From the NCBI RefSeq assembly GCF_016464425.1, contig NZ_JADDKQ010000015.1:1-64000 (forward strand): a DNA stretch of 64,000 bases. Reading direction: 5' to 3'. Position numbers and translations under genes: made by a program. The stretch comes from Actinotalea solisilvae (lineage in GTDB: Bacteria; Actinomycetota; Actinomycetes; Actinomycetales; Cellulomonadaceae). The notes under the pieces were generated by a model. The model was given only the letters and a program-made list of their open reading frames with translations, was not told the DNA's origin and searched no databases. Shown one piece after another: positions 1 to 8,089 of this stretch (positions are counted from its first letter, which is position 1; each line of letters begins with the position of its first letter).

Positions 1-39
1 CGCGCCACGGGGGTTGGGGGCGGGCCCCGTGCCCCGGGC

Positions 40-66
40 GGGGGGGGGGGGGGGGGGGCGGGGGGG
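40..66. repeat. Poly-G tract
   Basis: A run of 19 G (40-58), one C, then 7 more G (60-66), followed directly by a C-rich stretch. It lies beyond the end of the CsbD-like gene and the gene-end hairpin at 92-111. The G and C runs could fold back on each other. Such a run near a sequence edge is also a common place for length errors, so the exact count is uncertain. Confidence 0.7.
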
Positions 67-91
67 CCCCCCCGCCCCGCGTCCGGTCGCT

Positions 92-111
92 CCGGTGCCG
101 CGGGGCACCGG
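92..111 (-). terminator. Hairpin after CsbD-like gene
   Basis: A perfect 8-bp inverted repeat (CCGGTGCC / GGCACCGG) with a 4-nt loop sits 7 nt beyond the stop of the CsbD-like gene, in the direction of its transcription. There is no U-tract, which is common in actinobacterial terminators. Confidence 0.45.
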
Positions 112-117
112 TGCTGC

Positions 118-294
118 TCACTCCTGCTTGAAGGCGTCCTTGACCTTCTCGCCGGCCTGCTTGAGGTCGGCCTTCGTCTGGTCGGCGCGTCCCTCGGCCG
201 CCAGGTCACGGTCACCCGTGGCCTCGCCGGCGGCCTCCTTGGCCTTGCCCTGCCAGCCCTCGGCCGCATTCTCGATCTTGTCGTCCACTCCCAT
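118..294 (-). CDS. CsbD-like stress protein
   Basis: A 58-residue, highly charged protein beginning MGVDDKIENAAEG and containing the GKAKEAAGEATGD-type core of the CsbD family. These are small hydrophilic proteins, often induced by general stress; their biochemical role is not known. The ATG is preceded by a good GAGGAG ribosome binding site. The length is at the short end of the usual 55-70 residues. It is transcribed away from larC, with about 156 nt of shared upstream DNA (295-450). No recognisable alternative-sigma promoter was found there. Confidence 0.9.
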   Translation of the reverse strand: MGVDDKIENAAEGWQGKAKEAAGEATGDRDLAAEGRADQTKADLKQAGEKVKDAFKQE

Positions 295-450
295 GGCTCC
301 TCCTCGGTGCTCGGGACCAACGTGCTTCGACCGTACGTCGCGCGGCCGCGGACCGCGCGTCGAGGGCGCCCGGGGCGGACCCGCCGCCGACCGCGCCGCC
401 GGTCGCGCTAGCGTCGGTCGGACCCGCCACGACACGTCCCGAGGAGCCCC

Positions 451-1707
451 GTGACCGCACCGTCCCGCTCGACCGCCGGCACGCCGACCGCCACGCGCAC
501 GCTGTGGGTCGACGCGACCGCGGGCGTCGCCGGCGACATGCTGCTCGGCGCGCTCGTGGACGCCGGGGTGGCGCTCGCCACGCTCCAGGACGCCGTCGAC
601 GCGGTGCTCCCCGGGTCGGTCGCCCTGCGCGCGGAGACGGTCCGGCGGGCCGGCCTGAGGGCGACGAAGGTCCACGTGGACGTCCTCGTCGAGGACCCGC
701 CGCACCGCACCTGGACGACGATCCGCGACCTGCTCGCGCAGGCGCCGCTGGACCCGGCCGTCCGGGACCGCGCGACGGCGACGTTCCGCCGGCTGGCCGA
801 GGCCGAGGGGCGCGTGCACGGCACCGACCCGGAGCACGTCCACTTCCACGAGGTCGGCGCGCTCGACGCGGTCGCGGACGTCGTGGGCACGGCCGCGGGC
901 GTCACCGCGCTCGGCGCGGACCGGGTGCTCGTCTCCCCCGTCGCGCTCGGCTCGGGGACGGTGCGGGCGCACCACGGCGAGCTGCCGGTCCCGGCACCCG
1001 CGGTCCTCGAGCTGTCCCGCGGCTGGGAGGTCCTCGCGGGGGGCGCCGGCGAGCGCGCGACGCCGACCGGCATGGCGCTCGTCACGGCGCTCGCCGAGGC
1101 CTCGTCACCGCTGCCGCCGCTGCTGGTCCGCACCACGGGCGTCGGCGCGGGGACGCGCGACGACCCGCACCGGGCGAACGTCGTGCGGCTCGTGGTGGGC
1201 GAGGCCGCGTCCCCCGGGGCGGACGTGCCCCTGCCCGACGCCGTGCTCCTCGAGGCGAACGTCGACGACCTCGACCCGCGCGTGTGGCCCGAGGTCCTCG
1301 CGGCGCTGCTCGACGCCGGCGCGCTCGACGCCTGGCTCTCGCCCGCGCTCATGAAGAAGGGCCGACCCGCCCACACGCTGCACGTCCTCGCCGCTCCCGC
1401 AGGGGCCGAGGCGCTCGTCGACGTGGTGCTGGGTCACACGAGCACGCTCGGGGTGCGCCGGACCCCGGTGACGCGCACGGTGCTCGACCGCGCGTGGGCG
1501 CCGGTCGACCTCGGCGGCGGCGCCGTCCGGGTCAAGGTCGGCCACCGCGCGGGCCGGGTGCTGCAGGCCATGCCCGAGTTCGACGACGTCGTCGACCTCG
1601 CGAGCCGGCAGGGTCGGCCGGTCGCGGACGTCCTCGACGAGGCCCGCGGCGCGGCCCGGGCCGCGGGCCTCGCCCCGGGCGCTCCGTGGCCGCCGGACGG
1701 GGCCTGA
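451..1707 (+). CDS. larC: NPN cofactor nickel insertion protein LarC
   Basis: Cytoplasmic, 418 residues. LarC inserts nickel into the thiolated pyridinium dinucleotide made by LarB and LarE, giving the nickel-pincer nucleotide used by LarA-type racemases. Family signatures are the N-terminal DATAGVAGDMLLGAL (residues 21-35), HFHEVGALDAV (131-141), EANVDDLDP (268-276) and MKKGRPAH (301-308). In Lactiplantibacillus plantarum larC is read through a programmed frameshift between larC1 and larC2; here both halves are in one uninterrupted frame. The GTG start has GAGGAG five bases upstream. It faces the larB-larE operon tail to tail, 37 nt apart, completing the cofactor gene set for the LarA homologue at 12692-14023. 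Confidence 0.93.
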   Translation: MTAPSRSTAGTPTATRTLWVDATAGVAGDMLLGALVDAGVALATLQDAVDAVLPGSVALRAETVRRAGLRATKVHVDVLVEDPPHRTWTTIRDLLAQAPLDPAVRDRATATFRRLAEAEGRVHGTDPEHVHFHEVGALDAVADVVGTAAGVTALGADRVLVSPVALGSGTVRAHHGELPVPAPAVLELSRGWEVLAGGAGERATPTGMALVTALAEASSPLPPLLVRTTGVGAGTRDDPHRANVVRLVVGEAASPGADVPLPDAVLLEANVDDLDPRVWPEVLAALLDAGALDAWLSPALMKKGRPAHTLHVLAAPAGAEALVDVVLGHTSTLGVRRTPVTRTVLDRAWAPVDLGGGAVRVKVGHRAGRVLQAMPEFDDVVDLASRQGRPVADVLDEARGAARAAGLAPGAPWPPDGA

Positions 1708-1744
1708 GCCGGGCCCGCTCCCCGCACGACCGGCCCCCGAGGCG

Positions 1745-2494
1745 TCAGGGCGCCGCGATCTGCGCCGCCAGGTGGCCGCCCCCGTAGCCGTTGTCGATGT
1801 TGACGACCGCGACGCCCGGCGCGCACGCCGTGAGCATGGTGAGCAGCGGCGCGAGCCCCTCGAACGACGCGCCGTAGCCGACCGACGTCGGCACGGCGAC
1901 CACGGGTGCCGCGACCAGGCCCGCGACGACGCCCGGGAGCGCGCCGTCCATGCCCGCCACGACGACGACCGCGCGCGCCGCGCGCAGCAGCTCGAGGTGC
2001 TCGAGGACCCGGTGCAGGCCGGCGACCCCCACGTCGACCACGAGCGTGCAGCGCCGCCCGAGGTGCTCGGCGGTCAGCGCCGCCTCGGTCGCGACCGGCA
2101 GGTCGGACGTCCCCGCCGCGAGCACGACGACGGCTCCCCCGCGCGGCTCGGGCGGGTCGGCGGGCCACGCGACGAGGCGCGCCGTGGCGTCGTGCCGCGC
2201 GTCCGGGAGCTCGGCGAGCACGGCCGCCGCCTGCTCGGGCGTGGCGCGCGTGAAGAGCGTGCGGGCACCGCGCGCGCCCACCTCGCGGGCGATCGCGGCG
2301 ACCTGCGCGACCGTCTTCGGCTCGCACAGGACGGCCTCGGGGAACCCGCGCCGCGGCGCGCGGTCGTGGTCGAGCCGCACGAACGCGTCGAGCGCGGCGG
2401 GGGGCGCCCAGCCGCCGTCGGGCGTGCCGACGCCGTCGCCGGCCACCCGGGCGGCACCGGCCGCGGAGGCACGCCCGGGATCGCGCTCAGGCAC
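1745..2494 (-). CDS. larB: NPN cofactor biosynthesis carboxylase LarB
   Basis: 249 residues. LarB carboxylates nicotinic acid adenine dinucleotide at C5 and hydrolyses the phosphoanhydride, giving pyridinium-3,5-biscarboxylic acid mononucleotide. The C-terminal half resembles AIR carboxylase (PurE), with VVVLAAGTSDLPVA, VVVAGMDGALPGVVAGL and VPTSVGYGASFEG, typical of LarB. The start is GTG at 2494, overlapping the end of larE by 8 nt, so the two are probably translationally coupled. It is the last gene of the uidA-symporter-larE-larB minus-strand run. Family membership is clear; I infer that its product serves the LarA homologue in this window. Confidence 0.93.
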   Translation of the reverse strand: MPERDPGRASAAGAARVAGDGVGTPDGGWAPPAALDAFVRLDHDRAPRRGFPEAVLCEPKTVAQVAAIAREVGARGARTLFTRATPEQAAAVLAELPDARHDATARLVAWPADPPEPRGGAVVVLAAGTSDLPVATEAALTAEHLGRRCTLVVDVGVAGLHRVLEHLELLRAARAVVVVAGMDGALPGVVAGLVAAPVVAVPTSVGYGASFEGLAPLLTMLTACAPGVAVVNIDNGYGGGHLAAQIAAP

Positions 2495-3368
2495 TGCGCA
2501 CCTCGACCAGCGGGAGCGTGAACGCACCCGACTGGACCCCGCGCAGGTCGAGCGCGACGAAGCGGAACCCGGCCGCCCGCACGGTCGCGAGGACGTCGTC
2601 GCGCAGGGGCGGGGTGGCCACGGCGACGATGTCGTCGGCCGGCACCTCGAGCCGCGCGACGTCGCCGTGGTGGCGCACGCGCAGGTCCCCGAGCCCGAGC
2701 CGCCGCAGGCCCGCCTCGGCCGCCTCGACCTGGCCGAGCTTCTCGGGCGTGACCTCCTCGAAGTGCGGGATGCGCGACGCGAGGCACGGTGCGGCGGGCT
2801 TGTCCGCCGACGGCAGGCCGAGCGCGCGCGCCACGCGGCGCACGGCGGCCTTGTCGAGGCCGGCGTCCGCGAGCGGGCGGAGCACGGCGTGCGACGTCGC
2901 CGCGCGCGACCCGGGGCGGTCGGGGCGGCGCGCGTCGTCGGCGTTCTCGCCGTACGCGACGGCCACGAGCCCGTGCGCCTCGACCACCTCGTCGCCGATG
3001 CGCGCGAAGAGCTCGTCCTTGCAGAAGAAGCACCGGTCGGGTCCGTTGCGGCGGTACGCGGGGTTGTCGCCCTCGTGCGTGCGGACCTCGACCACGGGCG
3101 CGCCGGCCGCACGGGCGACGTCGTGCGCGGCCCGGCGCTCGTCGGCGGCGAGGCTCGGGGACACCCCGAGCACGGCCACGACGCGGGCGGGGCCCAGCGC
3201 GGCCACCGCGAGCTCGAGGACGACCGACGAGTCGACGCCGCCCGAGAACGCGACGCCGAGCCGGCCCGCGGGGACGGCGCGCCGCAGCGCCGCGGAGACG
3301 TGCTCCACGGCGCTGCGGTCGTCCGGCCCGAGGACCTCCGGCTGCTGACGGTCCACCGGGCTGCGCAT
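2487..3368 (-). CDS. larE: NPN cofactor sulfur transferase LarE
   Basis: 293 residues. LarE is an ATP-dependent enzyme of the PP-loop family that converts the two carboxylates of the LarB product to thiocarboxylates. The PP-loop is SGGVDSS (42-48). The only cysteines are C113 and C116 in RCFFCK and C195 in PCLASR; C195 matches the sulfur-donating cysteine (Cys176) of L. plantarum LarE. Three cysteines suggest the iron-sulfur-cluster type rather than the sacrificial type, but this needs an alignment. The ATG shares its A with the TGA of the symporter gene (TGATG, 3366-3370), strong evidence for an operon with glucuronide uptake and hydrolysis. Confidence 0.93.
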   Translation of the reverse strand: MRSPVDRQQPEVLGPDDRSAVEHVSAALRRAVPAGRLGVAFSGGVDSSVVLELAVAALGPARVVAVLGVSPSLAADERRAAHDVARAAGAPVVEVRTHEGDNPAYRRNGPDRCFFCKDELFARIGDEVVEAHGLVAVAYGENADDARRPDRPGSRAATSHAVLRPLADAGLDKAAVRRVARALGLPSADKPAAPCLASRIPHFEEVTPEKLGQVEAAEAGLRRLGLGDLRVRHHGDVARLEVPADDIVAVATPPLRDDVLATVRAAGFRFVALDLRGVQSGAFTLPLVEVRSA

Positions 3369-4795
3369 CAGACCTCCAGGGCGTCCGGGGTGGCCGCGGC
3401 GCGCTGCGCCCGCCGGGCCTCGACCTCAGCGACCATAGACCGGAACCTCGCCTCGGTCAGGGGGTAGGCCAGCATGATGAGGACCCCCACCGCGATGAAG
3501 GCGGCCGGGACGAAGCCCGCGATGAGGCGGATGCCGTCCGCCGTGGCCTGCGCCTGCTGCTCCGCGCCGGCCACGTACCCGACGATGCCGAGCCCGTAGG
3601 CGGCGGCCGCGCCGCCGACCGCCTGGCCGAGCTTGCGGGTGAACGAGAACACCGCGTACGTCGTGCCCTCGGTGCGGACGCCCGAGCGCCACTCGCCGTA
3701 CTCGACCGTGTCCGCCTCGAGCGCGAACATCAGCATGTTCACGGCGGCCAGGCCGACGCCGTAGAGGGCGAAGAAGACGATCGCGAGCCACACCATCGAG
3801 GCCGGGGTCAGCGCGATGCCGGTCGCGGCGACGACCGCCAGGAGGCCGGCCGTGATGTACGCCTTCTTCTTGCCGAAGGTCCGCACGACCCGCGGGATGA
3901 CGGGCGCGACGACGAACATCGCGAGCGTGCTGACGACCGTGAGGACGATGAACAGGTTCGCGTCGCCGAGCACGTCGCGGGCGTAGTACGCCTGCACGGT
4001 CTGCAGCGCGAACATGCCGGTGAGGAAGCAGAGCGCCGAGAGGCAGAGCATGAGGAGGGGCTTGTTGCCCTTGAGGGTGCCGAGGCTCTGGCGCAGGCTC
4101 ACCTTGGCGACGTCGCGCACGACGTTCTCCTTGGACGTCGTGAAGAGGATCCCGTAGAGGCCGACGCCGAGGACGACGAAGAGCAGCGTGGTGAGCGTGA
4201 GGGACTGCTGGAGGTCGTCCGAGCTGCGGATCTGCGGGGCGACGACGAACGCGAGCATGATCATGGTCGCGGCCGAGCCGACCATCCGGAAGCTCGCGAG
4301 CTTGGCGCGCTCCCCCGGCACCTGCGTCATCGCCGACGCGAGCGAGCCGTAGGGGATGTTGACGAGGCTGTAGGCGAGGCCCAGCAGCGCGTAGGTGACG
4401 TACGCGTAGACGAGCTTGCCCGTGCCGCCGAGGCCGCCCGGCACCGTGAACGTCGCGACGCTCAGCAGGAGCAGGGGCAGCGAGCCGAAGAGGAAGAACG
4501 GCCGGAACTTGCCCCAGCGGGTCATCGTCTTGTCGACCACGCGGCCGGCGTAGATGTCGGCGAACGCGTCCCACGCCCGCACCACGAGGAAGAGCGTGCC
4601 GGCCGCGGCGGCCGAGATGCCGACGACGTCCGTGTAGTAGAGCAGCAGGAACATCGACGACATCGAGAACGCGAGGTTGTTCGCGGCGTCGCCGGACGCG
4701 TAGCCGAGCAGCTGCGACAGGCGCAGCTTCCCGGACGACGCCGGCGCCGGGGCGGCGGGGGTGGGTGCTGCCGGGGCAGCGACGGTGCTGGTCAT
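3368..4795 (-). CDS. GPH-family glucuronide:cation symporter
   Basis: 475 residues with about 12 hydrophobic segments. It belongs to the glycoside-pentoside-hexuronide:cation symporter family (UidB/GusB, MelB). Typical features are YASGDAANNLAFSM near the N-terminus and the loop RWGKFRPFFLFGSLP between early membrane helices. The start ATG at 4795 has a GAGGGAA site. A GTG at 4933 in the same frame would add 46 Pro/Ala-rich residues and overlap uidA, but lacks a ribosome binding site. Position between uidA and larE makes glucuronides or glucuronate the likely cargo; the exact substrate cannot be read from sequence. Confidence 0.88.
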   Translation of the reverse strand: MTSTVAAPAAPTPAAPAPASSGKLRLSQLLGYASGDAANNLAFSMSSMFLLLYYTDVVGISAAAAGTLFLVVRAWDAFADIYAGRVVDKTMTRWGKFRPFFLFGSLPLLLLSVATFTVPGGLGGTGKLVYAYVTYALLGLAYSLVNIPYGSLASAMTQVPGERAKLASFRMVGSAATMIMLAFVVAPQIRSSDDLQQSLTLTTLLFVVLGVGLYGILFTTSKENVVRDVAKVSLRQSLGTLKGNKPLLMLCLSALCFLTGMFALQTVQAYYARDVLGDANLFIVLTVVSTLAMFVVAPVIPRVVRTFGKKKAYITAGLLAVVAATGIALTPASMVWLAIVFFALYGVGLAAVNMLMFALEADTVEYGEWRSGVRTEGTTYAVFSFTRKLGQAVGGAAAAYGLGIVGYVAGAEQQAQATADGIRLIAGFVPAAFIAVGVLIMLAYPLTEARFRSMVAEVEARRAQRAAATPDALEV

Positions 4796-4922
4796 GGCGT
4801 TCCCTCGGGGTGGGGCCGCGGGGTGCGGCGGACGGGTCGGTGCGGGTACGGGTGCGGGTGCAGGACGGGCTGCGGTGGCGGCGGGTGCCGCGGGAGGTGG
4901 CTCGGGGCGCCGCTCGGCGCCG

Positions 4923-6710
4923 TCAGCGGTCACGGGTCCAGCGCCGGCGCAGCGCGTGCGCGGCGGCCTTCGGGCGGCGGTCGCGCGTGAACGCGCCCTT
5001 CTTGTTGCCGTCGACGCGGAAGACGCCCGACGACGTCGCGAAGTCCGCGAAGTTCCACACGTGCTCGCCGACGACGGCGTCGATCGAGTCGAACACGCGG
5101 TGGTTCATCTCGAGGTACTCGACCTGGTACTCCTCGGTCCACGGGGTGGGGGTCACCGAGTGCAGGCCGGCGATCGTGTCCGCGCCGTACTCGGTGACGA
5201 CGATCGGCTTGCCCTCGGACGCCCAGCCCTCGAGCTCGGTGCGCCAGGCCACCTCGGCCGCGGCCAGGTCGCCCGTGTTGACGTACCAGCCGTAGTAGCG
5301 GTTGAGCATGAGCACGTCGCCCAGCTCGGAGACCTGGCACCTCCCGTGCGGCGCGAGCATGACGTTGACGAAACCCACGGGCCGCGACGGGTCGAGCTCG
5401 CGCGTGAGGGCGAACAGGGGCTCGAAGTAGGCGCGCGCGGCGTCGGTGTCGGACTCGGGCTCGTTGGCGATCGACCACAGGACGACGCTCGCGTGGTTCT
5501 TGTCGCGGCCGATCAGCTCGCGGATCGCCTGGGCGTGCACCTCGCGGCTCGTGTCATTGATCGTCTCGGGCGAGAACGTCACGTAGTTCTGGCCGCCGAA
5601 GATGCCGCCGCCCAGCCCCATGTTCTGGCCGACGGCCGCGACCTCGTCGATGACGACGATCCCCTGCCGGTCCGCGTAGTCGTAGACCTCGTCCGCGTAC
5701 GGGTAGTGCGACGTCCGGAACGAGTTGGCGCCGACCCAGTCGAGGAGCGCGAAGTCGTGCACCAGGTGCGCGTCGTCGTGGCCCTTGCCGCGCACGGGCG
5801 CGTCCTCGTGCTTGCCGAAGCCCGTGAAGTAGAACGGCTCGCCGTTGATGAGGAACTGCGTCCCGCGCACCTCGACGGTGCGGATGCCGACGGTCTGGAG
5901 GTAGCTGTCCAGGGTCGCGCCCTCGGCGTCGAGCAGCTCGACGTCGGCCTCGTACAGGTAGCCGTGCCCCGGTCCCCACAGGTGCGCGCCGGGGACGACG
6001 AGCTCGCCGTGCGCGCCGTCGGCCGTCGCGACGACGTCGCCGGCCGCGTCGCGCAGCGTCACGCGGACCGCAGCGCCGCCCTCGTGCTCGACGTCGTAGC
6101 GCACGACGCCGGTCGGTGCGCCGCCCTGGGGGCGGACGTCGGTCACGACGCGCACGTCGGTGACGTGCTCGGGCGCCGTCGCGTAGAGCCACACCGAGCG
6201 GTGCAGGCCGGCGTAGTTGAAGAAGTCGTGGAAGTAGCGCTGGCGGCGCCCCTGCGGGGTGTCCTCGACGACCCCCGGCGGGATGGTCTGGAAGCTCAGC
6301 TCGTTGTTGACGACGGCGGTCACGCGGATCTCGTCGCCGGGCGTGACGAGGGCCGTGACGTCAGCCTCGAACGGCGTGTAGCCGCCCTCGTGCGTCATGA
6401 CCTCGGTGTCGCCGACCCACACGACCGCGCGGTGCGTCGCGGCGTCGAAGCGCAGCACGACGCGGCGGCCCGCCCAGCCGCGCGGGACGCGGACGGTGGT
6501 CTGGTACCACGCGTCGCCCACGTGGTCGCGGGCGGCGGCGTCGGCCGGGATGTCGTTGTAGCTCGCGGGGACGGGCATCGCCGTCGCGCCCTCGAGGGGC
6601 CCGCGGGCCCAGCCGGCGGAGCGGCCCTCGCCCGCGGCGTCGAGGCGGAAGTCCCACAGGCCGTCGAGGGCCTTGCGCTCACGGGTGCTGGTGTCCTGGG
6701 GGCGAAGCAT
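4923..6710 (-). CDS. uidA: Beta-glucuronidase (GH2)
   Basis: 595 residues, close to E. coli UidA (603). It hydrolyses beta-D-glucuronides to D-glucuronate and an aglycone. Domain order is GH2 sugar-binding jelly roll (about 15-180), immunoglobulin-like domain (about 180-280) and TIM barrel. Predicted acid/base is Glu417 in ANEPES and the nucleophile Glu507 in VVTEYGAD. The NKKG motif at 569-572 matches the Asn-Lys pair that reads the glucuronate carboxylate, separating it from beta-galactosidases. No signal peptide, so it acts inside the cell. ATG at 6710 follows GAGAGGAG. First gene of the uidA-symporter-larE-larB run, divergent from the lacI-type gene. Confidence 0.95.
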   Translation of the reverse strand: MLRPQDTSTRERKALDGLWDFRLDAAGEGRSAGWARGPLEGATAMPVPASYNDIPADAAARDHVGDAWYQTTVRVPRGWAGRRVVLRFDAATHRAVVWVGDTEVMTHEGGYTPFEADVTALVTPGDEIRVTAVVNNELSFQTIPPGVVEDTPQGRRQRYFHDFFNYAGLHRSVWLYATAPEHVTDVRVVTDVRPQGGAPTGVVRYDVEHEGGAAVRVTLRDAAGDVVATADGAHGELVVPGAHLWGPGHGYLYEADVELLDAEGATLDSYLQTVGIRTVEVRGTQFLINGEPFYFTGFGKHEDAPVRGKGHDDAHLVHDFALLDWVGANSFRTSHYPYADEVYDYADRQGIVVIDEVAAVGQNMGLGGGIFGGQNYVTFSPETINDTSREVHAQAIRELIGRDKNHASVVLWSIANEPESDTDAARAYFEPLFALTRELDPSRPVGFVNVMLAPHGRCQVSELGDVLMLNRYYGWYVNTGDLAAAEVAWRTELEGWASEGKPIVVTEYGADTIAGLHSVTPTPWTEEYQVEYLEMNHRVFDSIDAVVGEHVWNFADFATSSGVFRVDGNKKGAFTRDRRPKAAAHALRRRWTRDR

Positions 6711-6790
6711 GTCCGTCTCCTCTCGGCCCTCGGGCCGGTCCTGGTGCGTGTCGATCCGGATCCATTGAGCGCGTGGCGGCATCCGCGCGA

Positions 6791-6812
6791 CAAGCGGTTG
6801 CCACGCGTTGCC
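6791..6812. promoter_or_regulatory. Operator-like box 1 (uidA side)
   Basis: A 22-bp sequence, CAAGCGGTTGCC followed by ACGCGTTGCC, 81 nt upstream of the uidA start. It matches box 2 (6845-6866) at 20 of 22 positions and box 3 (12627-12648). The CAA-CGG-TTG core is palindromic as in LacI-family operators. The likely binder is the LacI-type protein encoded alongside; this is inference. Confidence 0.7.
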
Positions 6813-6844
6813 ATCCCGCGCGCCGTGCGCGGTGGACGCAACAG

Positions 6845-6866
6845 CAACCGGTTGCCACGAGTTGCC
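6845..6866. promoter_or_regulatory. Operator-like box 2 (lacI side)
   Basis: CAACCGGTTGCC followed by ACGAGTTGCC. GCAACCGGTTGC (6844-6855) is a perfect 12-bp palindrome. The box ends 20 nt before the lacI-type start and just upstream of its likely -10 element (6875-6880), so autoregulation is plausible. Centre-to-centre distance to box 1 is 54 bp. Confidence 0.72.
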
Positions 6867-6874
6867 GCGCTTCG

Positions 6875-6880
6875 TACGGT
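6875..6880 (+). promoter_or_regulatory. Likely -10 element of lacI-type gene (leaderless)
   Basis: TACGGT lies 6 nt before the ATG at 6887 and no ribosome binding site is present between them. This is the spacing expected for an mRNA that begins at or next to the start codon. The same arrangement recurs at ten or more other genes in the window. Confidence 0.5.
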
Positions 6881-6886
6881 GGGGCC

Positions 6887-8089
6887 ATGGACGTCACCGA
6901 CGACGGCCGCGGCCACGAACACGCGCCGGAGCCCGCGGGCGAGCCGTCCGAGGCCCTCCGCGGGACCCCGACGATCTACGACGTCGCCCGCGCGTGCGGC
7001 GTCGCGCCCTCGACCGTCTCCCGGGCGTTCTCGCGGCCGGGCCGGGTCAACGCCGAGACCGCCGAGCGCATCCGGCAGGTCGCGGCGGAGATGGGCTACC
7101 GCACCAACCCGCTGGCGCGCGCGCTGCCCACGGGCCGCACGTCGCTGCTCGCGCTCGTCGTCTCCGACGTCACCAACCCCTTCTTCTTCGACATCATCCG
7201 AGGGGCCGAGGAGGAGGCGACCGCGGCCGGGTACACGCTGCTCGTGGCGGACGTCCAGGAGTCGGTCGAGGCCGAGCGCCAGGCCCTCGACCGGACGCTC
7301 CCCCTCGTCGAGGGCCTCGTGCTGGCGACGTCGCGCATGTCGGACTCGGCGATCCGCGTCGCCGCCAAGCAGCGGCCGACCGTCGTGCTCAACCGGGTCA
7401 TGACGGACGTGCCGAGCGTCGTCACCGACAACGCCCGCGGCACGCGCCGCGCGGTCGAGCACCTCGCCGGGCTCGGGCACGCCGTGATCACCTACGTCGC
7501 CGGTCCCGAGGCCTCGTGGGCCGACGGCATGCGGTGGCGGTCGATGCGCGAGGCGGCCTTCGAGCTCGACCTCAAGGTGCGGCGGCTGGGGCCCTTCCCG
7601 CCGACGCTCGCGGGCGGTCAGGCGGCGGCGCAGGCGCTCGCCGAGCACCCGACGACGGCCGTGGTCGCCTACAACGACCTGCTCGCGATCGGCCTGGTGC
7701 GCGGGCTCGCGGCGCTCGGCGCGCGCGTCCCGCAGGACGTCAGCGTCGTGGGGTTCGACAACATCTTCGGCGCGGACTTCTGCAGCCCGCCGCTCACGAC
7801 CGTCGCCGCGCCCCTGCGCAACCTCGGCGCGTACGCGGTCCGGACGCTGCTCGAGCAGCGCGGCAACCGCCAGCTCCGCGAGGTGCGCCCCGCGCTCCTG
7901 CCGGCCCAGCTCCTCGTGCGGGGCTCGACCGCGCCGCGCGCGCGGCGTCGCAGCGCCTGGGCCACCCGGGCTCAGGTGCCCGCCGGCACCGCCCTGCCCA
8001 CGGGGGTGCGGGGGGCACCCGCGCCGTCCGCGGGCGCGTCGGCGGCCGTGGGCGCGTCAGCGCGCCCGGGCGGTCGAGCGGCACCGTAG
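6887..8089 (+). CDS. LacI-family transcriptional regulator (glucuronate regulon)
   Basis: 400 residues. The helix-turn-helix (about 28-75) contains TIYDVARACGVAPSTVSRAFS, followed by a periplasmic-binding-protein-like effector domain. The family is usually 330-350 residues; the last ~45 residues are a low-complexity Ala/Pro/Arg tail that reads into the end of the convergent kinase gene (118-nt overlap, 7972-8089). Divergent from uidA, with two operator-like boxes between and a third copy before uxaC and the LarA homologue, so it probably controls both divergent units. The inducer is unknown; glucuronate, fructuronate or mannonate are candidates. Confidence 0.9.
   Translation: MDVTDDGRGHEHAPEPAGEPSEALRGTPTIYDVARACGVAPSTVSRAFSRPGRVNAETAERIRQVAAEMGYRTNPLARALPTGRTSLLALVVSDVTNPFFFDIIRGAEEEATAAGYTLLVADVQESVEAERQALDRTLPLVEGLVLATSRMSDSAIRVAAKQRPTVVLNRVMTDVPSVVTDNARGTRRAVEHLAGLGHAVITYVAGPEASWADGMRWRSMREAAFELDLKVRRLGPFPPTLAGGQAAAQALAEHPTTAVVAYNDLLAIGLVRGLAALGARVPQDVSVVGFDNIFGADFCSPPLTTVAAPLRNLGAYAVRTLLEQRGNRQLREVRPALLPAQLLVRGSTAPRARRRSAWATRAQVPAGTALPTGVRGAPAPSAGASAAVGASARPGGRAAP

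Noticed and set aside
4796..4933. Longer symporter start at GTG 4933
   Set aside because: It adds 46 Pro/Ala-rich residues and has no ribosome binding site, while ATG 4795 has GAGGGAA and begins near the first helix.
4761..7403. Very long open frame on the plus strand opposite beta-glucuronidase
   Set aside because: It is Val/Ala/Arg/Gly-rich with no family features, antisense to a complete GH2 enzyme with active-site residues; such frames are common in very GC-rich DNA. Many similar ones across the window were dropped for the same reason.
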